Shown here: piece by piece, positions 25,390 to 34,312 of the stretch
How the letters are laid out: the number at the start of each line of letters is the position of its first letter
How positions within the stretch are numbered: the first letter of the stretch is position 1
Assembly (NCBI GenBank): GCA_003133225.1
Contig: PKWL01000020.1
Span: 1-44,752 of the forward strand
Source: Janthinobacterium sp.
GTDB taxonomy: Bacteria; Pseudomonadota; Gammaproteobacteria; Burkholderiales; Burkholderiaceae_D
Direction: 5' to 3'
Length of the DNA: 44,752 nucleotides
The notes under the pieces: generated by a model
Told to the model about the DNA's origin: nothing
Database searches by the model: none
Seen by the model: only the letters and a program-made list of their open reading frames with translations
Position numbers and translations under genes: made by a program

Positions 25390-28137
25390 ATGAGCGAATC
25401 AAATTTCAGCGTAACGGCGCCGGCGCCACATCCCAATGGGCTTGCTCTAGAACTGGGCATGTCGCCCACAGGGCGGCTCTTCCTGGGCGTCGCAGCCTCA
25501 GATGCCGGGCTTCTCGCGCCTGGTGTTATTAGCCGGATTCGCAAGGCATTCGAGCGCAGCGACGGCAGCGGTCTTTTGCACTTGGGCGCCAGCGAGCTGG
25601 CGAGCAACCTGCCGCCCTCACTGGCGTTCGGCCGCGCACTCGCCCATCTGTTCATGGTACGCCTGTGCGCGATCCCGGATTTGGCCAAGCAATGGATTAC
25701 TTTGCAGATACCGACTCCCCGTTTGGAACTCGAACGCCTGTTGGCCGGCGCACCGCCCATGATCGGCGCCGAATACCTCGATCTCGAGCGCCTGGAACGG
25801 TTATGGACCCAATTGCAAGTGGCCGTACGCGATGAAATCAGCGCCGAGCAAGGTGACGTCTTGGCGTGGCTCGGGCACAAGCACCCCAGTTGGAACATGG
25901 TAGGGCGAGTTTGTTTTCACTTGGCGGAAAACAAGAGCAACGAGCAAGCGCCATTCGCCTTCCTTGCCACTTACGCGGCAGGCGTGTCGCCACAGGCACG
26001 GGTCCAGCATCTGCCGCTGGGGCGCGCGCTGCAAGACCATGCGGGCCAACGCGACGTGCTATTACGCCTATTGCTGCCGGTGCACGCGGCCTCGCAACAA
26101 AGCCCATGGTTAAAGTGCCTGGTCGACTCAGGCGCCATTTTTCATCCGATCGCGTGGACGCCGCACGAGGCCCACCAATTTTTACAAGCCATCCCCCTGT
26201 TTGAGGCCAGCGGCATCGTCGTGCGCATCCCAGATTGGTGGCAAGCGCGTCATCCGCCGCGCCCGCAAGTCAATGTCAAAATTGGCAAGAACGGCGCCGG
26301 CTTGGGGCTGCAGGCGATGATGGACTTCGATATCTCGTTTTCGCTGGACGGCGAGGAAATTTCAAGCGAGGAATGGCAACAATTGCTGGCCGCCGGCTCG
26401 GGCTTGGTCCGTCTGAAAGGCCGCTGGGTGGAGGTGGACCGGGGCATGCTTGAGACCGTGCTTGCGCATTGGAAAAAAGTGCAAGGTAGCGTGGGCCGCA
26501 CGGGCGACGGGATTTCGTTTCTCGATGGCATGCGACTCTTGGCGGGCGCGGCAGTCGAAGGCGATGGCACGCCGTCCTTGCCAAACTCGGCGAGCGAATG
26601 GTCGAGCGTGGTGGCCGGCGACTGGCTGCAAGATGTGCTAGATGGCCTGCGCAATCCACGCGAGGGGGAGGAAGCACGCCCCGGGCCCGAACTGAAGGCC
26701 CAATTGCGTCCCTATCAACAAGACGGGGTGCGTTGGCTATGGTGGTTGAATCGTCTGGGGCTGGGCGGCTGCCTGGCCGACGATATGGGACTCGGGAAAA
26801 CCGTGCAGGTGCTCGCCTTGCTGCTGCTGGCCAAACGTGGCGCCGATCCGGGGCCGCACTTGCTAGTCGTACCGGCCTCACTAATTGGCAACTGGCAATC
26901 CGAATTGGCGCGCTTCGCGCCCAGTTTGCGCCTATTGATCGCCCATCCTTCAGCCACGCCCGCCAAAACCCTCGCCACCTTGAGCGCGCAGCACATGGCC
27001 GAGGTCGATGTCGTGATCACCAGTTACGGCACCTTGCTCCGTGCCCCATGGCTGATGGAGACGCGCTGGTCGATCGTGGTGCTCGATGAAGCGCAGGCGA
27101 TCAAAAACTCCGGGGCCCGGCAGACGCGGCTGGTGAAAACCTTAAAGAGCCGCGTTCGATTTGCCCTCACGGGCACACCTGTGGAAAATCGGCTTGGCGA
27201 TTTATGGTCGCTGTTCGACTTTATCTGTCCCGGCCTACTCGGTAACGACAAGGCATTTGGCCGTTTTGTGCGCCAACTCGAGCAAGATCAACCCGCACCA
27301 AACTACGCGCCATTACGTAATCTGGTGCAACCTTATATCCTGCGGCGCCTGAAAAGCGACAAGCGCATTATTGCCGATTTGCCCGACAAGACGGAAGTGA
27401 AAGCCTACTGCTCGCTCTCGGCACTGCAAGTGGCCTTGTACCAAAAAGCCGTGCAAGAACTCGCCCGCCAAATCGCCAGCGTTGATGGCATTGCCCGGCG
27501 CGGCGCAGTGCTCGCCTTCCTGATGCGTTTTAAGCAAATCTGCAACCATCCGTCCCAATGGCTGGGCGACGGCATTTTCGCGCAAGAAGACAGCGGCAAG
27601 TTTGCCCGCTTGCGAGAAATTACCGAAGAAATCGCCGCGCGCCAGGAAAAAGTCTTGGTATTTACGCAATTTCAGGAAATGACGGGGCCGCTCGTCGATT
27701 TCTTGCAAAGTGTGTTTGGGCAGCCCGGTTTGCTGCTGCACGGCGCCACTCCCGTCAAGGCACGCAAGCTCTTGGTCGATCAATTCCAACAGGAGTTGGG
27801 ACCGCCATTTTTTGTGCTTTCCATTAAGGCAGGTGGCACCGGCCTGAACTTAACGGCGGCTTCCCACGTCATTCATTTCGATCGCTGGTGGAATCCGGCA
27901 GTGGAAAACCAGGCCAGCGACCGGGCCTACCGGATTGGGCAAAAGAAGAATGTATTGGTGCATAAATTCATTTGCCGCGGCACGATTGAAGAGAAAATTG
28001 ACGCGCTGATAGAATCTAAGCTGGGATTATCCAACGAGATTTTAGCGGGTGGCGGGGAAACGCTGGTCACCGAGATGAGTAATGACGCGTTGTTGCGCAT
28101 GGTTTCGCTCGATATCCAAAGCGCAATGAACGAATAA
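25390..28137 (+). CDS. SNF2-family DEAD/DEAH helicase
   Basis: A 915-aa bacterial SNF2/RapA-type ATPase. An N-terminal region of about 400 aa corresponds to the bacterial SNF2-associated domain. The motor has motif I DMGLGKT at about 465-471, motif II DEAQ at about 566-569, and LTGTPVENRLGDLWSLFDF. The helicase C lobe has GTGLNLTAASHVIHFDRWWNPAVENQASDRAYRIGQ in segments. The ATG at 25390 replaces an upstream TTG; the ribosome site is weak. The SWIM-finger gene follows after 21 bases, a pairing common in bacteria. Such proteins are dsDNA translocases; the cellular role of this pair is not established. Confidence 0.95.
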   Translation: MSESNFSVTAPAPHPNGLALELGMSPTGRLFLGVAASDAGLLAPGVISRIRKAFERSDGSGLLHLGASELASNLPPSLAFGRALAHLFMVRLCAIPDLAKQWITLQIPTPRLELERLLAGAPPMIGAEYLDLERLERLWTQLQVAVRDEISAEQGDVLAWLGHKHPSWNMVGRVCFHLAENKSNEQAPFAFLATYAAGVSPQARVQHLPLGRALQDHAGQRDVLLRLLLPVHAASQQSPWLKCLVDSGAIFHPIAWTPHEAHQFLQAIPLFEASGIVVRIPDWWQARHPPRPQVNVKIGKNGAGLGLQAMMDFDISFSLDGEEISSEEWQQLLAAGSGLVRLKGRWVEVDRGMLETVLAHWKKVQGSVGRTGDGISFLDGMRLLAGAAVEGDGTPSLPNSASEWSSVVAGDWLQDVLDGLRNPREGEEARPGPELKAQLRPYQQDGVRWLWWLNRLGLGGCLADDMGLGKTVQVLALLLLAKRGADPGPHLLVVPASLIGNWQSELARFAPSLRLLIAHPSATPAKTLATLSAQHMAEVDVVITSYGTLLRAPWLMETRWSIVVLDEAQAIKNSGARQTRLVKTLKSRVRFALTGTPVENRLGDLWSLFDFICPGLLGNDKAFGRFVRQLEQDQPAPNYAPLRNLVQPYILRRLKSDKRIIADLPDKTEVKAYCSLSALQVALYQKAVQELARQIASVDGIARRGAVLAFLMRFKQICNHPSQWLGDGIFAQEDSGKFARLREITEEIAARQEKVLVFTQFQEMTGPLVDFLQSVFGQPGLLLHGATPVKARKLLVDQFQQELGPPFFVLSIKAGGTGLNLTAASHVIHFDRWWNPAVENQASDRAYRIGQKKNVLVHKFICRGTIEEKIDALIESKLGLSNEILAGGGETLVTEMSNDALLRMVSLDIQSAMNE

Positions 28138-28158
28138 TTCGTTATTTAAGGGTTTAAC

Positions 28159-29148
28159 ATGGGAAATGGCGAATATGGCGGCGGGTGGGCATCTTATGTC
28201 TCGGTCGCCGAACGTCGGCGCAAAGCCGAGCGCATGCTGGCGTCGCTTAAAAAGAAGGGCCGTATCTGCCAGCCCGTCGTGATTGAGGGGCGTACCATCG
28301 GGCGCACCTTTTGGGGCAAAAAATGGTGCGAGAGCTTGGAAGCGTACAGCGATTATGCGAATCGACTGCCGCGCGGACGAACCTACGCCCGCAATGGCTC
28401 GGTCGTCGATCTGCAAATCACGGAAGGAAAAATCAGTGCGCTGGTGGCCGGTTCCGCGATGTACGAGGTCGTCATCCACGTGCACCCTCTTGAAAAAACA
28501 CTTTGGCGTGCGCTACAAGATGAATGCGCCGGCAAGGTGGCGTCACTGGTGGAACTGCTGCAGGGCCGACTATCGAGCGCGGTGATGGAAGTCGTTACCC
28601 GCCCCAACCATGGTCTATTTCCCGTCCCGCAGCAAATTAGCTTTTGCTGCAGTTGCCCCGATGCGGCCTCCATGTGCAAGCATGTGGCCGCGACCCTGTA
28701 TGGCGTCGGCGCCCGCTTTGATAGTGCTCCCGAGTTGCTGTTCCGACTACGCCATGTCGACGCTGAGCAATTGATCGGGCAGGTGGGTTTGGCGGCGCCG
28801 CAAGCGGGAACGCCGAATGCGAGTCAGGGCTTGGCCGGCGCGGATTTGTCCGCCTTGTTTGGTATCGATTTGGACGACGGGCCGCTGGTTGCAGGGGCGC
28901 CGCCATGCGCAGCCTTGACCGTGCCTCCATTGCCTCAAAAGAAGGTCGGGCGCGCGCCAATATCGGCGAAAACCGTCACCGCAAAGGAATTAAGCGCACG
29001 CGGCATTCCGCCTCACCAGCGAAAAAGCTGGCTCGATTCGAACATCTTGTTGCGCAGCGAGCAACGCGGGGTGTACGGAGTGACGAAAAAAACGGAGAAA
29101 TTCATTCAAAAATATTTGATGAGGAGTCAGGCGCCACATAAAAAATAG
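28159..29148 (+). CDS. SWIM zinc-finger protein, partner of SNF2 helicase
   Basis: A 329-aa protein with a SWIM motif CxC...CxH: Cys164-Ser-Cys166 and Cys173-Lys-His175 in FCCSCPDAASMCKHVAATLYG. The N-terminal 110 residues (GRTFWGKKWCESLE, LPRGRTYARNGSVVDLQI) are typical of SWIM proteins encoded beside SNF2 ATPases. The C-terminus is basic and ends in KKTEKFIQKYLMRSQ. AAGGG lies about 9 bases before the ATG at 28159. SWIM fingers are presumed to bind DNA or protein; together with the upstream helicase this suggests a DNA-remodelling or repair pair. Confidence 0.92.
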   Translation: MGNGEYGGGWASYVSVAERRRKAERMLASLKKKGRICQPVVIEGRTIGRTFWGKKWCESLEAYSDYANRLPRGRTYARNGSVVDLQITEGKISALVAGSAMYEVVIHVHPLEKTLWRALQDECAGKVASLVELLQGRLSSAVMEVVTRPNHGLFPVPQQISFCCSCPDAASMCKHVAATLYGVGARFDSAPELLFRLRHVDAEQLIGQVGLAAPQAGTPNASQGLAGADLSALFGIDLDDGPLVAGAPPCAALTVPPLPQKKVGRAPISAKTVTAKELSARGIPPHQRKSWLDSNILLRSEQRGVYGVTKKTEKFIQKYLMRSQAPHKK

Positions 29149-29480
29149 CCTTGATTTTGCCAGCGCCAATCTAGCGCAAGCGCGGCGCTGCGCACTTGAG
29201 CGCGCAATGCGTGGAAATATAGGTGGCAGGGGGCGTCGCCAGGGGCTACTGCGTAAGGATGGGGCTTAGGGCCATCCTTCGCCATTTGCCGGCCGCGCAG
29301 AGCGGTCCCTGGCGGCGCAACCCTCCCATTTTTGCGGCAGATCCTTGCCACCGATAACGCGAAAATGGTATCCACCGAAAATGGACCCGGGCCTAAAGCC
29401 AAAATGGACCTGGACCTAAAGCCAAAGTCGTGGCCCGGGGCCGCGGCAAGCCAGCGGCTGCAGCGACCGGCGAGCGGCGC
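29149..29480. other. Convergent intergenic stretch
   Basis: About 330 bases between the converging SWIM and HiPIP genes. It contains a two-copy 23-base tandem repeat and no credible gene. Confidence 0.5.
29378..29423. repeat. Two-copy 23-base tandem repeat
   Basis: Units at 29378-29400 and 29401-29423 both begin AAAATGGACC and end CCTAAAGCC; they differ at two positions. Confidence 0.85.
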
Positions 29481-29777
29481 TCACTTCGGTTTGGCGGTCC
29501 ACCCAATGCAGTAACCATGGGGCGAGACTTCCGTGTCGCCCGGGAAAATCTTGCACCCGCCGTTAGCGGTAGCGGTCTTGCCCGGAACGAACTGCAGGCA
29601 GCCAGCACAAGACTTCTCGGCGTTGGGCGTGTCCTGATACTTCATCGCCGTGCGCATCGCCGCGTTGGTCGCCGCCACTGCCGGCCGGCTGGTCAAGGCC
29701 AGGATTGGTATCGCGGCCATGATTGCGCCGCCGATCTTGATGAAATGGCGCCGGTTAGTGGTGATGTTATTGCTCAT
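29481..29777 (-). CDS. High-potential iron-sulfur protein (HiPIP), Tat-exported
   Basis: A 98-aa periplasmic [4Fe-4S] electron carrier. The twin-arginine signal NRRHFIKIGG and hydrophobic AAIPILAL end in a VAA site near residue 36. Cluster cysteines are 57 and 60 (SCAGC), 75 (GGCKIFPG) and 90 (GYCIGW), the HiPIP spacing. The size is normal for the family. The ATG at 29777 has AAAGGAAT upstream. HiPIPs donate electrons to terminal oxidases or photosynthetic centres in proteobacteria; the partner is not in the window. Confidence 0.93.
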   Translation of the reverse strand: MSNNITTNRRHFIKIGGAIMAAIPILALTSRPAVAATNAAMRTAMKYQDTPNAEKSCAGCLQFVPGKTATANGGCKIFPGDTEVSPHGYCIGWTAKPK

Positions 29778-30322
29778 CGGTGATTCCTTTCTAGTGGATG
29801 AAAAAAATGGCCCAGGGGTTTTAACAAAACGACGAAAAAAACGTCCTTGAGAGGCAATCGCTAATCGACACCTCCAGATTATATTTCGTCTTGGACAGGA
29901 CGCTCTGTATGGTATCGAACATTCGGGCTAAAAAACGCAAACGGGTCACGAAGCCGATGGTAGCTACCCTTGCTAGCTTGCCGAATCGGTGCCGTAACGG
30001 ATACGTGGATACGGCGCGAATGGAACCATTCCTCAATGGTCCAAGCACTAAGCATAGTATTGCCGTTTCGACCCAATCGCAAGGCAGATTTCAAGTCATT
30101 GATTTTACATGCATTCCCCGTGTCGGATGGGTTCTGCAGTCCCGAACATCTTGCTGACGACGCTTTTTAAGCCATTTTTTGGCAACGGCACGCGATTTGT
30201 GCGGCGCCGTTCGATGGCGCCAAGATTGATGTGAATCGGATGCAACAACGAAAACGATTGCCACAGTGAACCAAATCATCGACTATGTAGCCACGATTTC
30301 TATTTTTTTGAGGAGACCAGTC
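29778..30322. other. Divergent intergenic stretch between HiPIP and CBS genes
   Basis: About 545 bases. Reading frames here show no domains. Promoters for both divergent genes must lie here, but none is clear by eye. Confidence 0.4.
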
Positions 30323-30763
30323 ATGCAAACTGTCGCACATATTCTCAACTCCAAGCAGCAGAAAACGGTATGGAGCATCGCACCCTCGGCAATGGTGATC
30401 GATGCCGTCAAACTATTCGCAGACAAAGGTATTGGGGCGCTGTTGGTGGTGGCGGAAGGACAGGTAGTCGGTATCGTTACCGAACGCGACTATGCTAGAA
30501 AAGTCCATTTATTGGGGCGCTCCTCGGATGACACCCCAGTACGTGACATCATGACTTCCGATGTCATGTACGTGCGCCCCGACCAAACCAATGAGCAATG
30601 CATGGCGCTGATGACCGAAAATCGCTTGCGTCACTTGCCCGTCATGGATAACGGCAAATTGGTGGGTCTCATCTCCATCGGCGACCTGGTGAAAGACATC
30701 ATCTCCGAACAACAATTCATTATTCAGCAACTTGAACACTACATCACGGGCGAACGCGGTTGA
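30323..30763 (+). CDS. CBS-domain-pair protein
   Basis: A 146-aa protein made of two CBS domains: first WSIAPSAMVIDAVKLFADKGIGALLVV ... GIVTERDYAR, then VRDIMTSDVMYVRPDQTNEQCMALMTENRLRHLPVMDNGKLVGLISIGDLVKDII, each given here in pieces. CBS pairs bind adenosine nucleotides and act as energy sensors. AGGAG is 8 bases before the ATG at 30323; an upstream in-frame ATG (30266) lacks one. No fused effector is present, so the partner is unknown. Confidence 0.9.
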   Translation: MQTVAHILNSKQQKTVWSIAPSAMVIDAVKLFADKGIGALLVVAEGQVVGIVTERDYARKVHLLGRSSDDTPVRDIMTSDVMYVRPDQTNEQCMALMTENRLRHLPVMDNGKLVGLISIGDLVKDIISEQQFIIQQLEHYITGERG

Positions 30764-31136
30764 GCGATCAATCGCTTGATGTTGGAAACCATTGAGACAA
30801 GGTTCCTGGGTGAGGAACGGCGTGGCGAACGGCGCTAGTGGCGGCGGGCGCAAGTCCTAATTCACAGGGCAAACCAGGAACCGTGACCGAGGCCGCCCCT
30901 AGCGCGGCCGTCCTTTATCGCCCGCGCCCTTGAGTTCGCAGCCGGCGCCGGCTTTTCCTCAGTAGCCATGGAACGCGATGCCAAGAACCAAGCAGATTGC
31001 ATCCACATGCGGGGGTGTCGCTTTGCGAGCAGGGGCAACGGCGCCAGGCGCCGCATTCTAAGGCACGGCGCCTGGCACTCGGTATAACGATTTGGAAAAG
31101 ATGGCCCGGGCAAGGAGTTAGGGCTACGCGAGCGAT
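30764..31136. other. Intergenic stretch with strong hairpins
   Basis: About 370 bases between convergent genes. It holds a GGCCGC/GCGGCC hairpin near 30890 and the 11-bp hairpin at 31043-31076. No gene is seen. Confidence 0.5.
31043..31076. terminator. Perfect 11-bp GC-rich hairpin (possible terminator)
   Basis: GCCAGGCGCCG (31043-31053) pairs exactly with CGGCGCCTGGC (31066-31076) around a 12-base loop. No T-run follows on either strand, so its role as terminator is uncertain; it could also be an intergenic repeat element. Confidence 0.45.
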
Positions 31137-31346
31137 TTAAGCGGTCGTGTTAATGGTTTTGCCGGTCGTCTGTCCGCTCGTGTTCACACTGGGCGATGGT
31201 GGCGATTTCACGGCGCTGGCAGCACCGTCGTCTGCATCCCCATCCTGTTTCGATCCGCCCTTTTTAACTGGCGCCGCGTGCGGAGCGGGCGTGGGCGGTG
31301 AAGCCGCGACTTTGCCGGAAGCGCTGCCGATGGAATTTATACTCAT
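31137..31346 (-). CDS. Small disordered Pro/Ser/Thr/Lys-rich protein
   Basis: A 69-aa protein beginning MSINSIGSASGK, followed by Pro/Ala-rich and Lys/Gly/Asp-rich stretches and a Ser/Thr/Asn-rich C-terminus. It has no cysteine, aromatic residue or hydrophobic segment, so it is probably unstructured. AAGGAT is about 7 bases before the ATG at 31346, the main support for it being real. It lies about 100 bases downstream of the CDF gene's stop on the same strand. I do not recognise a family. Confidence 0.5.
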   Translation of the reverse strand: MSINSIGSASGKVAASPPTPAPHAAPVKKGGSKQDGDADDGAASAVKSPPSPSVNTSGQTTGKTINTTA

Positions 31347-31447
31347 GGTCAGATCCTTAATTGGTTGCGAACGCGAACACTCGCGTTCACCATTTTATCG
31401 GTACGATTATCCGATTCTTGAGGGGATGACGAAATTGCAGGCGCGCG

Positions 31448-32395
31448 TTACGCTGTTCGCGTTGGATGGTCGAGATCAGGCCGTTGCCACGGGTCCATAT
31501 GGGTCATTAGATCCAAGACCCGATGACGCCGTAAGACACGCTCGCGCGCCGCCACGGCAATGTCGTGGCCGTCCTCGACACTGAGCCTGCTGTCGACTTC
31601 AATGTGCGCGTCGACGATGATCATGTCGCCCATCTTGCGCGTCCGAATGTCGTGCACGCCACTAACGCCCGCCGTGTCGAGCAGCGTTTCGCGGATGGCT
31701 GCGACCTCCTGCTCGTCCACGGCACGGTCCATCAGGTCATGCAGCGCATTCCAGCCGAATTCCCATCCCATTTTAGCGACCATAAAACCCACGATGAGAG
31801 CGGCGATGGGGTCTAGGAGAGGGTAGCCTGCCAGATTGCCAATGATGCCGATACCAACAACGAGCGACGACGCCGCATCCGAGCGCGCATGCCAGGCATT
31901 GGCTACCAGCATGCTTGACTTGACGCGTTTACCCGCCGCCAGCATGTAGCGAAACAACAACTCTTTCGCGACCAGGGCGGCCACAGCGACCCATAGAGCG
32001 GCAACATGCACGCGCGGCACCGTGTTGGGCGCCTCTAGTTTGAGAAAGGCCGACCATAGCATGCCAACACCGACAGCCAGAAGTAATACGCCCAACACCA
32101 AGGACGCTGCCGTTTCAAAGCGCTGATGCCCGTAGGGATGGTCGGTGTCGGCTTCTTTCTTGCTGTGGTGGCTGGCAAATAAAACGACAAAGTCGGCGAC
32201 GAGATCCGATAGTGAATGGACCCCATCGGCGATCAGACCTTGTGATTTTGACAAAACACCGACCGCAATCTGGGTGGCGGATAACACGACGTTAACGCCG
32301 ACGCTAATCCATGTGCTGTGCGACGCTGCTGCCGCGCGCTCTGCGGGGCTATGCGCCGTGTCTTCGGAATTGTCGGCAAATTCGGTAAATTTCAT
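31448..32395 (-). CDS. Cation diffusion facilitator (CDF) metal exporter
   Basis: A 315-aa six-helix transporter exporting divalent metals (Zn2+, Fe2+, Mn2+ or Co2+) in exchange for protons. The transport site shows HSLSD (His60, Asp64) in helix 2 and HARSD (His169, Asp173) in helix 5; the H-D/H-D pairing is that of zinc/cadmium-type members. DHPYGHQRFE lies in the first cytoplasmic loop. The C-terminal about 90 residues form the metal-sensing cytoplasmic domain (VSGVHDIRTRKMGDMIIVDAHIEVD). The ATG at 32395 was chosen over an upstream start because the upstream residues are unlike the family. Nearby TonB-receptor and ZIP genes support a metal-homeostasis neighbourhood. Confidence 0.92.
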   Translation of the reverse strand: MKFTEFADNSEDTAHSPAERAAAASHSTWISVGVNVVLSATQIAVGVLSKSQGLIADGVHSLSDLVADFVVLFASHHSKKEADTDHPYGHQRFETAASLVLGVLLLAVGVGMLWSAFLKLEAPNTVPRVHVAALWVAVAALVAKELLFRYMLAAGKRVKSSMLVANAWHARSDAASSLVVGIGIIGNLAGYPLLDPIAALIVGFMVAKMGWEFGWNALHDLMDRAVDEQEVAAIRETLLDTAGVSGVHDIRTRKMGDMIIVDAHIEVDSRLSVEDGHDIAVAARERVLRRHRVLDLMTHMDPWQRPDLDHPTRTA

Positions 32396-32614
32396 GGGAA
32401 GATGCGGCTCTCGTGTGATGCTAGGAATTGGCCGCGACTCGCGGCGCATATTTATAATTGCATTTTAGCATTCACGCCATATCGGCGGACTGATTCGCGC
32501 AAGACGCATCCAAGCCTAGCCACCCCCACACCTGCCACGCAGGCGCTCCAAAATCAACTCTTGCACTTTTGGGCCCGGCGAACGATGGATCCCAACCAGT
32601 GCGCGCAATCACGC

Positions 32615-33280
32615 CTATAAAGTGGCCGCCGCCAACTTTGCACCAAAGCCGATAAAAATGAAGCCGACGCTGCCCGCCATGCCGGCCGCGAGGCGCCGCC
32701 GCCGACGAAACCCGGCGGCGAGCCGCGCACCAACAAATATGAGAGTAGTGAGGTAAAAAAAACTGGTCGCCTCGCACACCAATCCCAGCAAACCGAAGGA
32801 AAGTACGGGCGAGCCGAACTGGGGATCGACAAACTGGATAAAAAATGAAATAAAAAATAAAATCGCCTTCGGGTTGACCAAGCTGATCACGAGCGCCTTA
32901 TTAAAGGGTTTGCTCTCCCTCACCGCGGAGTCCGCGGACGGGATCTCGACGCCGCGCGCGCGTAGCGTGCGCCAGCAATTTCGAAGCATTTGCAAGCCGA
33001 TCCAGCACAAATAGGCGGCGCCAACGTACTTCGCGAAATAAAACAGCGCCGGGCTGGACTTGAGCAGTGAAGCTACGCCGCCTGCCGACAGTAGCATCAA
33101 CACCAAGTCGCCCAAAAACACCCCGCAAGCCCCGCGATACGCTGCGCGCACGCCCCGTTGTGCGGCAACGCTTAATACAAATAGTGAGTTCGGTCCTGGC
33201 AGCAGGACAATGAAAATGGTCCCTAACAAAAAAGTCCAGAAATCAGTAATGCCAAAATTGGCATGCATCAGCGCGTTCAT
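32615..33280 (-). CDS. leuE: LysE/RhtB-family amino-acid exporter (LeuE-type)
   Basis: About 221 aa with six predicted membrane helices. FWTFLLGTIFIVLLPGPNSLFVLSVAAQRG is the LysE/RhtB N-terminal signature and in detail resembles LeuE, which exports leucine and related amino acids. NPKAILFFISFFIQFVDP is the second family motif. Several in-frame ATGs (33313, 33310, 33280, 33268) precede the conserved part; 33280 is a compromise as none has a clear ribosome site. The substrate is inferred from family resemblance only. Confidence 0.82.
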   Translation of the reverse strand: MNALMHANFGITDFWTFLLGTIFIVLLPGPNSLFVLSVAAQRGVRAAYRGACGVFLGDLVLMLLSAGGVASLLKSSPALFYFAKYVGAAYLCWIGLQMLRNCWRTLRARGVEIPSADSAVRESKPFNKALVISLVNPKAILFFISFFIQFVDPQFGSPVLSFGLLGLVCEATSFFYLTTLIFVGARLAAGFRRRRRLAAGMAGSVGFIFIGFGAKLAAATL

Positions 33281-33686
33281 AAGCGAGGCCCACATTGAAT
33301 AGCGTTTCATCATAGACCATTTTTCGCTTCCTAAAAAGCGGATCAAAGCGGCGCCAAGGTGAATCGGTGTGGCCTGACAGCGGCATCAGTTGACTTGGCT
33401 AACGTCATAAATCGCAAAATGGTGGAAAAAGTGCATAAGGCCAGAGCGCAGAGCGCACTCGGTGCCGGCCGAGAGGCGCGGCGCCGGGCACGGAGAATTG
33501 TCCAAAGGATATGAGGCAGCAGGACTTGATATCGATCGTGTCTGGGGCGCGTATCCATGTATACTAGAGTGTGCCTTCGCCATCGATGGGTTTCACGAGC
33601 ATCGGGCACTGCTGGCACTGTCCTCAACTTCGTTGAACGCGATGTGTCAGACAAGACGAAATAACGTGATCGGAAGCGCGAACTCT
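33281..33686. other. Divergent intergenic stretch
   Basis: About 400 bases between the LeuE-type gene and the small His/Cys protein gene. No credible gene or clear operator is seen. Confidence 0.4.
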
Positions 33687-34016
33687 ATGCAGGTAAGCAA
33701 GTATTTTGGCGATCAGCGTCGCAAGGCCCGCTTTAACCGGGTCGTGATGCGCGTTGTGCTGCTATTGCTTGCCATTCAATTCATGGGTACGGCGCACCAT
33801 CGACACGACTATCTAGATACCAAGACCGATTGCGCCGCGTGCAACTTTGTCCAACACTTACCGTTCGATCTGCCGCCGCTCGTGGCCGACGCGGCGCCAT
33901 CGCTGACCCTGGTTAGCTGGCCGAGCGTCGTGTTTGACGCCTACGTTTTCTTCGCTCAACGAAGCTACTTGATTCCGCGTGGACAGGCCCCGCCAAGCCC
34001 CCTTTTTTCAATCTGA
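33687..34016 (+). CDS. Small membrane-anchored His/Cys protein upstream of TonB receptor
   Basis: A 109-aa protein with a basic N-terminus and one hydrophobic helix (VVMRVVLLLLAIQFMG), then TAHHRHDYLDTKTDCAACNFVQHLP with clustered His, Asp and a CxxC pair, and a C-terminal FFAQRSYLIPRGQAPPSP. This layout resembles DUF2946-like proteins that precede metal-related TonB-dependent receptors. The ATG at 33687 has only a distant GGAAG; the open frame extends upstream without similarity. It lies about 300 bases before the receptor gene on the same strand. A metal-binding role is inference. Confidence 0.6.
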   Translation: MQVSKYFGDQRRKARFNRVVMRVVLLLLAIQFMGTAHHRHDYLDTKTDCAACNFVQHLPFDLPPLVADAAPSLTLVSWPSVVFDAYVFFAQRSYLIPRGQAPPSPLFSI

Positions 34017-34312
34017 ATGCCCCGCAATTTTACAAGCTGCGCTTGATGCCTGGCTTGCTTCGCGGTTTCCGGGAGCAGGTGGTCCCGGGCGCAGCCTTAT
34101 CGTTTTGCCCCGTCGGCCCTGACGCTGACGGCCCTTGCCATGGCGCAGCCATCGAAGGACATCGACCTTCATCCATGTTCAATTTGGCTGTTCTGCCCTT
34201 GGCAAGTGCGCCGTGGGTGCTCATCGCCCGCGCTCGTGCGCGGCCAGCCGCGGCAACCCACCCATGCCCTTAGGGAGGCGCAATTGCGCCGCCCATCATC
34301 CTTGGATTACCT

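Noticed and set aside
34017..34312. Possible cobalamin-type riboswitch before the TonB receptor
   Set aside because: No conserved B12-box-like sequence or matching secondary structure was visible.
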